Assembly (NCBI GenBank): GCA_050183815.1
Contig: JBFXAY010000003.1
Span: 85,743 to 149,742 of the forward strand
Source of the DNA: SHZU01 sp050183815
GTDB taxonomy: Bacteria; Gemmatimonadota; Gemmatimonadetes; Gemmatimonadales; GWC2-71-9
DNA length: 64,000 nt
Reading direction: 5' to 3'
How positions within the stretch are numbered: position 1 is the stretch's first letter; every line of letters begins with the position of its first letter. The notes under the pieces are model-generated. The model was not told where the DNA came from and ran no database searches. It saw nothing but the letters and a program-made list of their open reading frames with translations. Of this stretch, positions 1-8,616 are shown piece after piece. The position numbers were made by a program, and so were the translations under genes.

Positions 1-2023
1 GCACGACCTGCCGGATTCGCCGCATCCCGAAGAAGCCGAAGACGAACTCCTTCTCGTTCATCCGCCAGACGTCGGCCGGGAGGTCGAAGCGGCGGGAGGT
101 ACCGTCGTCGAACGTGACGGCCAGCTTGATGGGCATCACCAGACCGGCCTTCTGCTGGATGGTGATCCGGTGGTACCAGTCGCCCTTGCTGGCGTCACCC
201 ACCAGTTCCTTGCCGTCCTGGGATTCGACGGCGGCAATGGCCTGGTCATTCGCGTAGGTGGTGTAGAAGAGGCCCCGCCAGAACCAGTTGAGCTGCTCCC
301 CGGCCGCATCGGTGACGGTCCGGAAGAAGTCCGCCGGTTGCGGCTTCTTGAAGGCCCAGCGGCGGGCGTATTCGTGCATTCCCTGATCGAAGGCTTCGGG
401 TCCCAGGACCTGTTCCCGGAGCATGACCAGCGTGGCCGCCGGTTTGGCGTAGCCCTGGTTGCCGTAGTTGGCATAGACCAGGTCCGACTCGGTCATCATC
501 GGCACCTGGTTGGGATCGCGCATGTAGTCCACGATCTTCGGGGCCGGCCCGCGGCGATGCGGATAGTCCGGCGCCCAATCCTTCTCGGCGTAGTACTGGA
601 TGAAGGAGTTCATGCCTTCGTCCATCCAGCCCCAGCGCCGCTCGTCGGACGCGAGGGTCATCGGGAACCAGTTATGGCCGACCTCGTGGATGGTCACCGA
701 GATGAGCCGGAAGGCGAGGCTCGGGTCGTAGGTCCCGTCCGGGCGGGGGCGGGCGCCGCAGAACGCGATCATCGGATACTCCATGCCGCCGACGGAGCCG
801 TGGACGTTGCTCGCCTGCGGGTACGGGTACTCCATGACCATCCGGCCATAGGTGATCATCGTCTGCCGGATGGCCTTGGTGCTGTAGAGGCTCCAGAGCG
901 GCATCGCGTCCCGGGGATAGACCGAATGCAGTTCGATCAACCGGTCGCCGGGCCGGTACCGGAAGCCGGCGGCATCCCAGACGAAGGTCTTCGAACTGGC
1001 CCAGGCGAAGTCGCGCACGTTCTTCGCGGTGAAGTGCCAGCTGAGCGGGGCTCGGCCGGCCGGGCGGTTGGCTGCGGTGCCGACCTCGTCGGGCCGGACG
1101 ATGAAGACCGCGGTGTCGCTCGCCATGGCGGTGCGAAGCCGGGCCCGCTGGGTGGCGGTGAGGACCTGGAGCGGGTTCTGGAGGGTCCCGGTGGCGCGGA
1201 CGATGTGGTCGTGCGGGACGGTGACCGTCACGTCGAAGTCGCCGAACTCCTGGTAGAACTCGCCCTGGGAGTAGAACTGGTCGTTGGTCCAGCCGCTCAC
1301 GTCGTCGTACACCGCTGCCCGGGGATACCACTGGGCGATCTCGTAGAGCCAGCCGTCGCGGACCTTGTCCCGGGCGTTGCGCTGGGTGTTCCGGCCGTTC
1401 TCCGGGACGACGTAGGACCAGGCGATCTCCAGGGTGGTCGTGCCGCCGCTCGCCACCGGCGTGGGCAGGTCGATCCGCATGCTGGTGCCGTTCTCGTGCC
1501 AGGGTGCGTCGGCAAGGCGACCGGGCGCGCGCACCACCTTCACGCTCCTGATCCGCATGCCGTATTGGACCGTGTCCCCGCCGAGGCCGAGCGCCGCACG
1601 GGCCGCCGGCGACAGGTTGTCGAGCGACCGGGGGAGCGGCCGGTCGGAGAGCGCCGCCCTGGAGTCGTTCCGTTCGACGTTCTGGTCGAGTTGGAACCAG
1701 AGGTAGCCGAGCGGCGACGGGCTGTTGTTGTGGTACGTCACCCGTTCGGTGCCGGAGATCGTGTGGGTCACCGTGTCGAGTGCCGCCCGGATCACGTAGT
1801 CGACCTGCTGCTGCCAGTACCGCGGTCCGGGGCGACCGGCCCCCGTCCGGAGCTCGTTGGGCGTGGGCCACTGTTCGATGGCCCGGAAATTCGACTGGTT
1901 GACCTTCTTCGAGGTGTCGGCGTTGAGCCACTGCGGGCCCTGGGAGCGGGTCTGTCCCCAGGCCGTCGTGGTGGCGACGGCCGCCGCGAGGAGAATGCCG
2001 GTACCGCGCAGGAATCGGTTCAT
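1..2023 (-). CDS. M1 family metallopeptidase, secreted (C-terminus cut by window edge)
   Basis: An open frame from the ATG at 2023 runs off the left edge; about 674 codons are present and comparison with its tandem neighbour suggests about 25 residues are missing. It starts with a signal peptide (MNRFLRGTGILLAAAVATTT, then a cleavage-like AWGQ). The M1 zinc signature is intact: HEVGHNWFP followed by the glutamate in WMDEG at the expected M1 distance. The family comprises zinc aminopeptidases; with the signal peptide, a periplasmic or surface role in peptide breakdown is likely. Its ATG overlaps the stop of the upstream paralogue (ATGA), so it is translationally coupled to it. The two proteins are very similar throughout, so this is a tandem duplication. 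Substrate unknown. Confidence 0.9.
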   Translation of the reverse strand, partial: MNRFLRGTGILLAAAVATTTAWGQTRSQGPQWLNADTSKKVNQSNFRAIEQWPTPNELRTGAGRPGPRYWQQQVDYVIRAALDTVTHTISGTERVTYHNNSPSPLGYLWFQLDQNVERNDSRAALSDRPLPRSLDNLSPAARAALGLGGDTVQYGMRIRSVKVVRAPGRLADAPWHENGTSMRIDLPTPVASGGTTTLEIAWSYVVPENGRNTQRNARDKVRDGWLYEIAQWYPRAAVYDDVSGWTNDQFYSQGEFYQEFGDFDVTVTVPHDHIVRATGTLQNPLQVLTATQRARLRTAMASDTAVFIVRPDEVGTAANRPAGRAPLSWHFTAKNVRDFAWASSKTFVWDAAGFRYRPGDRLIELHSVYPRDAMPLWSLYSTKAIRQTMITYGRMVMEYPYPQASNVHGSVGGMEYPMIAFCGARPRPDGTYDPSLAFRLISVTIHEVGHNWFPMTLASDERRWGWMDEGMNSFIQYYAEKDWAPDYPHRRGPAPKIVDYMRDPNQVPMMTESDLVYANYGNQGYAKPAATLVMLREQVLGPEAFDQGMHEYARRWAFKKPQPADFFRTVTDAAGEQLNWFWRGLFYTTYANDQAIAAVESQDGKELVGDASKGDWYHRITIQQKAGLVMPIKLAVTFDDGTSRRFDLPADVWRMNEKEFVFGFFGMRRIRQVV

Positions 2024-4113
2024 GGCACGGCTCCCGGCGCGGTGAGCTTCTTCCAGGTGTTGTTGTCGCGATTGATGTCGATGAACGCTTCGTTCGGGTC
2101 GACCACGACCTGGATGACCGGCTTCTTCGAGAAGAAGCCGTAGATGAACTGCTTCTCGTTCATTCGCCAGACGTCGGCCGGCAGCTTGATCAGGTCGGTC
2201 GTCCCGTCCTCGTAAGTGACGCCGAGGTGGATCGGCATGATCAGCCCGGCATGCTGTTCGACCGTGACGCGATTGTAGAACTCGCCCGTGCGGGTGTCGG
2301 TGAGCTCGCCGGCGTCCTGGGACTCGACCCCGGCGACCGCCTGGTCGTTGGCGTAGGTGGTGTAGAACATCCCGCGCCAGAACCAGTTGAGCTGCTCCCC
2401 GGCGCCCTGGACCAGCGAGCGGAAGAAGTCCACCGGCTGGGGGTGCTTGAACATCCATTTGGTGGAATAGTCTCGGAACGCCCGATCGAACGCTTCGGTG
2501 CCGAGGATCTCCTCGCGAAGCATCACGAGACTCGTGGCCGGTTTGGAGTAGCCGTTGTTGCCGAAGTTGGAGAAGATCGCGTCCGACTCGGTCATGAGCG
2601 GCACCTGACTCGGGTTCTTCATGTAGCCGGTCAGGTTCCTGGCCGGGCCCCGCATCCGCTCCTTGGGCCATTCGGGGTCGTAGGCCAGCGAGCCGTAGTA
2701 CTCGAGGAAGGAGTTGAGCCCCTCGTCCATCCAGGTCCACTTCCGTTCGTCCGTCGCGACGATCATCGGGAACCAGTTGTGGCCGACTTCGTGGATCGTG
2801 ACGCCCGCCACGGTGTACTCGAGGGACTTGTCGTAGGTCCCGTCGGGCCGGGGCCGTCCGCCGCAGAAGGCGATCATCGGGTACTCCATCCCGAAGACCG
2901 GCCCGTTGACATTGCTGGCGACCGGATACGGATACTCGAATGCGAGCCGGCCGTAGGTCTCCATCGTCGTGGCGATGGCTCGGGTACTGACGTTGCTCCA
3001 GAGCGGAATCGCCTCCCTCGGGTAGACCGAGTGGAGCTCGATCGTCGGGCTGCCCGGCCGATAGCGGAATCCGCGCGCGTCCCAGGCGAACCCGCGGAAC
3101 GATGCCCAGGCAAAATCACGGACATTGTCCGCCGTGAAGTGCCAGGTCAGGTTGCCGGATCCAGCGGGCCGGATGGCCGGCGTGGCGATCTCGTCGGGAC
3201 GGATGATGAAGACGGAGGAGTCGCCGGCCATCGCGCGGGTGAGCCGTGAGCGCTGGGTAGCGGTCAGGACCTGAAGCGGATTGAGCAATACTCCGGTGGC
3301 CCGGACGATGTGGTCCCGGGGTACCGTGATGCTCACGTCGTAATTGCCGAACTCGAGATAGAACTCGCCCTGGCCGTAGAACTGGACGTTCTGCCAGCCG
3401 TTGACGTCGTCATAGACCGCGGCCCTCGGGAACCACTGCGCCACTTCGTAGAGCCATCCGTCGGAGAGTTTCTCCCGGCCGCCGCGGCCGTTGCGACTCT
3501 GTTCGGGAATCACGAACGACCAGTCGATCTCGATGACGGCAGTCCGTCCGGTCGCCAGGGGCGCGGCCAGGTCGACCCGCAATTGGGTGCCGTTCCGGAA
3601 GGTGCCGGCGTCGGTCTTCCGGCCTGCCGCGGAAACCAGCTGCACCCGGGAAATCGTGTAGCCGGCGTCCTCGGCCACCTCGGGGAAGAGAAACCGCCTC
3701 GCGGCGGCCGGGATCGTCCGGGGAAGCGCCCGCGAGGCAAGGGCCGCGCGCGAGTCGGCCCGGTCGATGTCCTGGTCGAGCTGGAACCAGAGATAGGTCA
3801 GCTCGTCCGGCGAATTGTTGTGATAGGTGATCCGCTCGGTGCCGGTCACCCGGTGGGCCGTGGTGTCGAGACTGGTCCGGATCACGTAGTCGACCTGCTG
3901 CTGCCAGTACTTCGGCCCCGGCCCGCCGGCGGCGTTGCGGTAGTCGTTGGGGGTCTGCCATTCCTCGAGCGCCCGGAAGTTCGACTGATTGACCTTCTTC
4001 GAGGTATCGGCGTTGAGCCACTGCGGGCCTTGGGGCCGGCTCTGGGCGGCGGCCGAAACCGAGAGGGCCGCGCTGAGGACAGCCAGGGTCGCCAATCTGA
4101 GACGGGGTATCAC
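2020..4113 (-). CDS. M1 family metallopeptidase, secreted
   Basis: A 697-residue zinc peptidase of the M1 (aminopeptidase N-like) family. I chose the GTG at 4113 because TTGGAG lies just upstream and a signal peptide follows immediately (VIPRLRLATLAVLSAALSVS, then AAAQ); the open frame extends further upstream but without family resemblance. The N-terminal domain contains GPQWLNADTSKKVNQSNFRA, shared with the downstream paralogue. The catalytic motif is HEVGHNWFP with the third zinc ligand in WMDEGLNSF. It is followed by, and overlaps by four bases, the second M1 peptidase (1-2023). It lies 29 bases after the HupE-like gene, in the same direction. Likely periplasmic peptide degradation; both copies keep all catalytic residues, so neither looks decayed. 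Confidence 0.92.
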   Translation of the reverse strand: MIPRLRLATLAVLSAALSVSAAAQSRPQGPQWLNADTSKKVNQSNFRALEEWQTPNDYRNAAGGPGPKYWQQQVDYVIRTSLDTTAHRVTGTERITYHNNSPDELTYLWFQLDQDIDRADSRAALASRALPRTIPAAARRFLFPEVAEDAGYTISRVQLVSAAGRKTDAGTFRNGTQLRVDLAAPLATGRTAVIEIDWSFVIPEQSRNGRGGREKLSDGWLYEVAQWFPRAAVYDDVNGWQNVQFYGQGEFYLEFGNYDVSITVPRDHIVRATGVLLNPLQVLTATQRSRLTRAMAGDSSVFIIRPDEIATPAIRPAGSGNLTWHFTADNVRDFAWASFRGFAWDARGFRYRPGSPTIELHSVYPREAIPLWSNVSTRAIATTMETYGRLAFEYPYPVASNVNGPVFGMEYPMIAFCGGRPRPDGTYDKSLEYTVAGVTIHEVGHNWFPMIVATDERKWTWMDEGLNSFLEYYGSLAYDPEWPKERMRGPARNLTGYMKNPSQVPLMTESDAIFSNFGNNGYSKPATSLVMLREEILGTEAFDRAFRDYSTKWMFKHPQPVDFFRSLVQGAGEQLNWFWRGMFYTTYANDQAVAGVESQDAGELTDTRTGEFYNRVTVEQHAGLIMPIHLGVTYEDGTTDLIKLPADVWRMNEKQFIYGFFSKKPVIQVVVDPNEAFIDINRDNNTWKKLTAPGAVP

Positions 4114-4142
4114 GATGTCTGCTCCAAGGGGTACCGAATGCC

Positions 4143-4760
4143 CTACGAGGCACTCGAGGAAAGGAGTCGCTGCACCAGCAGGGACAGCCCGACCCCGGCG
4201 GCGGCTCCCGAAAGCACCAGGACCCAATCCCGCCGGGACCACCCAAGTAAACGCTCGAACCCTAAACCAAACATGAAGATCGCCGCGACGACGAGGAGCT
4301 GGCCGGCTTCCAGGCCCAGGTTGAATCCCAGGAGCGGGACGGCAATGGCTTCCTCGGCGCCGAGGAGGGTGCGGAGGCCGCTGGCGAAACCGAGGCCGTG
4401 GATCAGGCCGAATCCTAGGGCCAGGGCGTAGCGGCGGGCCCAGGCCAGGGCGGGCAGGGGCGACTCGCTTGCCGGTCCGCGGGCCCGTTGGTCGTGGATG
4501 GCGGCGAAGGCCGTGACCACGATGGTCAGGGCGATGAGCGCCTCGACCAGGTCGGAGTTGACCCGAACGAGGTCGAGGGTGGCGAGCGCCAACGTGACCG
4601 AGTGGCCGATGGTGAAGGCCGTGACCAGCCAGGCCAGGCGCTTCCAGTCCCGCGGCCCGTAGGCCGCGGTCAGGGCCGCGACGAAGAGCAGGTGATCGGT
4701 GGCCCGCCAGTCGGCGATGTGATGGAAGCCGACGCGGAAATAGACGGCGAGTTCTGACAC
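4143..4760 (-). CDS. HupE/UreJ-like membrane protein
   Basis: About 205 residues, hydrophobic throughout, with several predicted membrane segments. His-rich motifs typical of the HupE/UreJ_2 group are present: GFHHIADW followed by DHLLF, FTIGHSVTLA, and GFGLIHGLGFASGL. Members of this family are thought to move or bind nickel or other metals in hydrogenase and urease contexts, but many copies in soil bacteria lie far from such genes and their role is not established. No hydrogenase or urease gene is visible here. The GTG at 4760 is the best start because family members begin shortly before the GFHH motif; the ribosome-binding site is weak (GGAG abuts the GTG), so the start is uncertain. It sits upstream of the two zinc peptidases, which makes metal supply to them a guess only. 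Confidence 0.8.
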   Translation of the reverse strand: MSELAVYFRVGFHHIADWRATDHLLFVAALTAAYGPRDWKRLAWLVTAFTIGHSVTLALATLDLVRVNSDLVEALIALTIVVTAFAAIHDQRARGPASESPLPALAWARRYALALGFGLIHGLGFASGLRTLLGAEEAIAVPLLGFNLGLEAGQLLVVAAIFMFGLGFERLLGWSRRDWVLVLSGAAAGVGLSLLVQRLLSSSAS

Positions 4761-4783
4761 TCCGGGAAAGATGGCCGGGGTCG

Positions 4784-4805
4784 CGCCCCCAGACCATCGG
4801 GGGCG
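4784..4805. terminator. Hairpin between lipoprotein gene and HupE-like gene
   Basis: A perfect 7-bp inverted repeat (4784-4790 CGCCCCC and 4799-4805 GGGGGCG) with an 8-base loop, located just after the stop of the lipoprotein gene on the minus strand. There is no T run, so it may be an attenuator, a processing site or a weak terminator. Confidence 0.35.
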
Positions 4806-4842
4806 GTCGCCGGAGCCCGCGGCCGCCCTCGGTCCAGGTGTC

Positions 4843-5487
4843 TCAGGACGCCAGCCAGAGGATGACGCCGAAGGCGCGCCATCCCGCGAAGCCGACCACG
4901 TTCTGACCGCACACGGCGGCCAGATCGGCACCAACCTGGGCGGTGAACTCGACCCGGAGGGTATCGCCGATCTGCAACGAGGCCGTGTTGATGGTGATCT
5001 CGGGCGTGACGTCGACGGCGACGGACTGGACCGGATCGGTGGCCTGATCGGCATCCTGGGTCGAGCCGAACGTCGTCTGGCCGGCGAAGATCCTCGCCTG
5101 GTGCGCGTACGACAGGAGCCCGCGTCCGGTGAAGGTGTGCTGGGTGACGGGACGGACGTAGGCCCGGCCGCCGCTCGTGCGGTTGCCCTGCAGGCGGGCC
5201 ATGATGCCGGCGGTGATCGGCAGCCGGTAGACGATGCCGCCGATCCGGTCCGCCTGGCAGGCGCCCCCTTGGCGGGCGTTGACTGTCGCGGAGACGGACG
5301 TCGACCCGCTGTCGATGTAGAAGCCGAAGCCCCGGAGCGACCCGACGGCCGTGTCGGGGTCGGCCGGGGTAACCGTGTCCGGCTGCGCCGGCTCGAAGGG
5401 ATTGGGGTCGTCATCGCGGTTGCCGTTCGCGGGTTTGCAGGCGGCGAACGCGAGGATCAGCAGGGCGGCAATAGCAATCGGGCGCAT
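4843..5487 (-). CDS. Putative lipoprotein of unknown function
   Basis: A 214-residue protein with a lipoprotein signal (MRPIAIAALLILAFAAC; lipobox AFAAC) and an acidic, Pro/Asp/Thr-rich linker after the cysteine (DDDPNPFEPAQPDTVTPADP). The remainder is beta-rich with two further cysteines (in GGACQAD and AAVCGQN), which could form a disulfide. I recognise no family. The start ATG at 5487 is preceded by GGAG at 8 bases. It lies downstream of pyrC and upstream of the HupE-like gene on the same strand; the gaps (109 and 82 bases) are large enough for separate transcription. Confidence 0.75.
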   Translation of the reverse strand: MRPIAIAALLILAFAACKPANGNRDDDPNPFEPAQPDTVTPADPDTAVGSLRGFGFYIDSGSTSVSATVNARQGGACQADRIGGIVYRLPITAGIMARLQGNRTSGGRAYVRPVTQHTFTGRGLLSYAHQARIFAGQTTFGSTQDADQATDPVQSVAVDVTPEITINTASLQIGDTLRVEFTAQVGADLAAVCGQNVVGFAGWRAFGVILWLAS

Positions 5488-5596
5488 CGAAGTCGCTCCG
5501 TCGGCATGGGACCAGGGCGGACGGGTGTCCGGGGACGTGGCGACGAACGGCGTTCGATGTGGACATCCGGCGGGGCACCGGCCGCCAGGGCCGGCC

Positions 5597-6637
5597 TCAG
5601 GCGGGGTCTTCGAACCGCCAGGGGAGGCGTTCGCCGGCCCGGTAGGGGACGACCGCCAGGTCGTCCGCCCGGGTGGTCTCGGGCACCTCCACCGGGGCCC
5701 GGACCAGGGTCACGGTGCCTTCGTTGAGCGGCAGGCCGTGGAATCGCGGGCCGTGCTCGGAGGCGAACGCCTCGAACCGGTCGAGGGCACCCTCCTCGTC
5801 GAACACGGTGAGATACGCCTCGAGTGCGTGCGGCGCGTTGAACACGCCAGCGCAGCCACAGGCGGTTTCCTTGGTCTCGACGCGGTGGGGGGCTGAGTCG
5901 GTGCCCAGCATGAACTTCGGGTTGCCGGACACCGCGGCCCGCCGGAGGGCGAGGCGGTGCCGCTCCCGCTTGAGGACGGGCAGGCAGTAGTAGTGCGGCC
6001 GGATGCCGCCCTGGAACATGGCGTTCCGGTTGAGCTGGAGGTGATGCGGGGTGATGGTGGCCGCGAGATTGGGCCCGGCCTCGAGGACGAATGCCACCGC
6101 CTCGGCGGTGGTGATGTGCTCCGAGACCACCTTGAGCCCCGGGAAGTTCCGGAGCACCGGGGCCAGGACCCGCTCGAGAAACACCGCCTCCCGATCGAAG
6201 ACGTCGATGGCCGGGTCGGTTACCTCGCCGTGGATGAGGAGCGGCATCCCGGCCCGTTGCATGGCCTCGAGCACTCGTGCGATCCGGCTCACGTCGGTTA
6301 CCCCGTGAGCCGAGTTCGTGGTGGCGTGCGCCGGGTAGAGCTTGCAGGCGGCGAGGACCTTCGTCTCGAAACCGGCGACGACGTCGGCGGGGTCGGTGTC
6401 GTCGGTCAGATACGCCGTCATCAGGGGGACGAAGTGTCTCCCTGGCCGAAGGGCCGCCTCGATCCGCCCACGGTACCCGGCGGCCAGCGCAGTGGTCGTG
6501 ATCGGCGGTACCAGATTCGGCATCACGATCGCCCGGCCGAACTGGCGGGCGGTGTGGTCGAGCACGTGTTGGAGCATGGCGCCGTCGCGGAAATGCACGT
6601 GCCAGTCGTCGGGGCGGCGGATGGTGATACGGTCCAT
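5597..6637 (-). CDS. pyrC: Dihydroorotase (class II, homodimeric type)
   Basis: Catalyses reversible cyclisation of N-carbamoyl-L-aspartate to dihydroorotate in de novo pyrimidine synthesis. The 346-residue length matches the E. coli PyrC type. The N-terminus carries IRRPDDWHVHFRDG, whose HVH pair binds the metals, followed by GRAIVMPNLVPP. KLYPAHATTNSAHGV contains the lysine that is carboxylated in the family, and LLIHGE and SEHITTAEA supply further metal-binding His residues. GTDSAPH near the C-terminus holds the catalytic Asp. The ATG at 6637 places the metal motif at the usual distance, although no clear ribosome-binding site precedes it. It is divergent from the DUF937 gene and no other pyrimidine gene is nearby. 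Confidence 0.95.
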   Translation of the reverse strand: MDRITIRRPDDWHVHFRDGAMLQHVLDHTARQFGRAIVMPNLVPPITTTALAAGYRGRIEAALRPGRHFVPLMTAYLTDDTDPADVVAGFETKVLAACKLYPAHATTNSAHGVTDVSRIARVLEAMQRAGMPLLIHGEVTDPAIDVFDREAVFLERVLAPVLRNFPGLKVVSEHITTAEAVAFVLEAGPNLAATITPHHLQLNRNAMFQGGIRPHYYCLPVLKRERHRLALRRAAVSGNPKFMLGTDSAPHRVETKETACGCAGVFNAPHALEAYLTVFDEEGALDRFEAFASEHGPRFHGLPLNEGTVTLVRAPVEVPETTRADDLAVVPYRAGERLPWRFEDPA

Positions 6638-6714
6638 GGCAAGCGGGGCTGGTGATTGAGCGGAATGAAATCGATCGGGTAACGTACGCGGGGTTCGCGG
6701 GCGGCGGCAATTCG

Positions 6715-6743
6715 TTGACCACTCCGGCCCAGGCCGATAGCTT
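6715..6743 (+). promoter_or_regulatory. Candidate sigma-70-type promoter for the DUF937 gene
   Basis: TTGACC (6715-6720) and TAGCTT (6738-6743) are separated by 17 bases, about 55 bases upstream of the ATG at 6799. The -35 box matches five of six consensus bases and the -10 box three. Confidence 0.4.
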
Positions 6744-6798
6744 GGCGAACGGCGCGATCGCCGCGGCTGACCGATTCTCATTCTTTCCGAGGCACCAC

Positions 6799-7383
6799 AT
6801 GGAACTCACCGATCTCATCGCCCAGATGGGCGGACTACAGTCAATGGCCCGGGAGCTCGGCGTGAGCGAGACCCAGGCCGCTTCCGGCGCCGCAGCACTC
6901 CTTCCGGCCGTCCTCGGCGGCTTCAAGAAACAGACGCAGGCGCCCGGCGGCCCCGATCTGGGCTCGCTGCTTGGCCAGCTCGGCGGCGGAGCGCTGCTCG
7001 ACGACGTCATGGCTCCGGCCCCGACGAACGTTTCCCGCGGCAATGACGTGCTCGGGGCGATCTTCGGCTCGAAAGACGTGAGCCGGGCGGTGGCGCAGCA
7101 CGCCTCGGGTCAATCGGGCCTCGATCCGTCGGTGCTCAAGAAGATGCTGCCCATGGTGGCGATGGTGGTCACGGGCTTCATGGCGCGCCAGCGAGCCGCA
7201 GCACCGCAGGCCGCACCGACCTCGAGCGGCGGTCTCGGCGGTCTGTTGGGCGGTCTGCTCGGCGGCGGCGCCGCTCGGGCGGGCGGCGGCGGTGGTGGTG
7301 GCCTGGGCGGCCTGGCCGCGATGCTCGACGCGGACGGCGACGGCAATCCGCTGGACGACGTGCTTCGGATGATGGGTCGGTAG
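6799..7383 (+). CDS. DUF937 (YidB-like) protein
   Basis: A 194-residue protein whose N-terminal half matches the DUF937 pattern: MELTDLIAQMGGLQSMAREL, then GVSETQAASGAAALLPAVLGG. A middle segment has the second family repeat (LGAIFGSKDVSRAVAQHAS and LKKMLPMVAMVVTGFMA). A Gly-rich stretch follows, and the C-terminus carries LDADGDGNPLDDVLRMM, an EF-hand/dockerin-like calcium loop often found at the end of these proteins. Function is unknown. The ATG at 6799 has GAGG 8 bases upstream; the longer open frame from 6652 lacks a ribosome site and family similarity. It converges on the aminotransferase gene with a strong hairpin between them. Confidence 0.85.
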   Translation: MELTDLIAQMGGLQSMARELGVSETQAASGAAALLPAVLGGFKKQTQAPGGPDLGSLLGQLGGGALLDDVMAPAPTNVSRGNDVLGAIFGSKDVSRAVAQHASGQSGLDPSVLKKMLPMVAMVVTGFMARQRAAAPQAAPTSSGGLGGLLGGLLGGGAARAGGGGGGGLGGLAAMLDADGDGNPLDDVLRMMGR

Positions 7384-7393
7384 GGCGATCCGC

Positions 7394-7424
7394 GACCTGG
7401 CCGGCTGCGTCAGCCGGCCAGGTC
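7394..7424. terminator. Perfect 13-bp inverted repeat, bidirectional terminator
   Basis: GACCTGGCCGGCT (7394-7406) and AGCCGGCCAGGTC (7412-7424) pair perfectly around a 5-base loop. It lies between the convergent DUF937 and aminotransferase genes and includes the last codons and stop of the latter. There is no T run, but the 13-bp GC-rich stem is the most stable one I found in the window. Confidence 0.7.
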
Positions 7425-8600
7425 CCGCACCGCCGCGGCGATGCGGTCGACCGCGGCGTCGAGGTCCGCTTCCGCCGACGCAAAGGACAACCGCAGTCTC
7501 CCCTCTCCCTCCCGGCCGAACGCGGCCCCGTCGATGAGAGCCACGCCGTAGTCTTCGAGCAGCTTCGCCGCCCAGTCCCGGCTGGTCAGGCCGGCGCCGC
7601 GCAACAACTCGGTGAAATCCGGAAAGAGATAGAAGGCGCCGGCGGGTACCGGACAACGGACACCCGGCAGGTCCCGCAGGCCCTGGACCAGCCGGTCGCG
7701 GCGCCTCCGATAGGCTGCCACCTGCCGGTTCACCGCGTCTTGCGGGCCGGTCAGTGCGGCGACGCCGGCCCGCTGAATGAACGGTGCGACGCAGGTGTGG
7801 CCGTTCACCGCCAGGGTCGTGATCCGTTCGACCCACGCCGGGGGGACTGCCAGGTAGCCGAGCCGGTAGCCCGTCATCGCCCAGGTCTTCGAGAACCCAT
7901 CGACGATGGCCGTCAGGTCCCGGGCTTCCGGGTACGCCGCGAGACAGGGAGCCCGGCCGCCGTCGTACACCAGCCGAGAATAAATGTCGTCGCTCACCAC
8001 GGCGATTCGATGGCGGGCAATCACCCCGGCGAGCCGCTCGAGGGCCGCGGCGGAGAGCGCGCCGCCGGTGGGGTTGTTGGGCGAGTTGAGGAGCAGCACC
8101 CGGGTCCGAGGGGTGATCCGACGCTCGATGTCGTCGAGGTCGGGCGCGTTCCGCTCGTCGACCGCATAACCCACCGGAATGCCGCCGGCAAACCGGGCCA
8201 CCGAGGGATAGATCGGAAAGCCCGGATCCGGAACGAGCACCTCGGCGCCGGGCTCGATGGTGGCCAGCATGGCGTAGAACACCGCGGTCTTGGCGCTGGG
8301 CGTGACGATGACCTGGCCGGACTCCACGGGTACGCCGCGGGATCCGAGATCCGCCGCGATCGCTTCGCGCAGTTCGGGGATACCGGTCGGCGCGACGTAC
8401 CGGGCGTCGCCGTCGCGCAGGGCGCGAATCGCCGCCTCGGTGACGTGAGCGGGCGCCGCGACGTCCGGGGCGCCGAGTTCGAGGTGGATGATCGTTCGCC
8501 CCAGGCGCTCGAGGTCGGTGGCGCGGCGGAATACGTCGAGCGCCCCTTCGCCCGACAGGAGACCGAGCCGGGTCGCGAGGCCGCCCTCCGAAGCCGTCAC
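7410..8600 (-). CDS. Class I/II PLP-dependent aminotransferase
   Basis: A 396-residue aspartate-aminotransferase-fold enzyme. Visible motifs: LGAPDVAAPAHVTEA (substrate-pocket region), YVAPTGIPELREAIA, the NSPNNPTGGALS motif (PLP-pocket Asn), VVSDDIYSRLVYDG, and VDGFSKTWAMTGYRLGY with the PLP-binding lysine. Such enzymes move amino groups between amino acids and 2-oxo acids in the cytoplasm; substrate cannot be assigned. I chose the GTG at 8600 because AGGAG lies 6 bases upstream and the longer frame overlaps the neighbouring gene. It follows the CotH-like gene by 16 bases and is probably co-transcribed. Its 3' end contains one arm of the terminator hairpin. Confidence 0.9.
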   Translation of the reverse strand: MTASEGGLATRLGLLSGEGALDVFRRATDLERLGRTIIHLELGAPDVAAPAHVTEAAIRALRDGDARYVAPTGIPELREAIAADLGSRGVPVESGQVIVTPSAKTAVFYAMLATIEPGAEVLVPDPGFPIYPSVARFAGGIPVGYAVDERNAPDLDDIERRITPRTRVLLLNSPNNPTGGALSAAALERLAGVIARHRIAVVSDDIYSRLVYDGGRAPCLAAYPEARDLTAIVDGFSKTWAMTGYRLGYLAVPPAWVERITTLAVNGHTCVAPFIQRAGVAALTGPQDAVNRQVAAYRRRRDRLVQGLRDLPGVRCPVPAGAFYLFPDFTELLRGAGLTSRDWAAKLLEDYGVALIDGAAFGREGEGRLRLSFASAEADLDAAVDRIAAAVRDLAG

Positions 8601-8616
8601 GACCGCTCCTGCCGGG

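Noticed and set aside
170..2143. Long plus-strand open frame opposite the M1 peptidase
   Set aside because: It is a GC-driven antisense frame; its protein is Arg/Gly/Val/His-rich and the minus strand has a clear M1 peptidase with signal and zinc motif.
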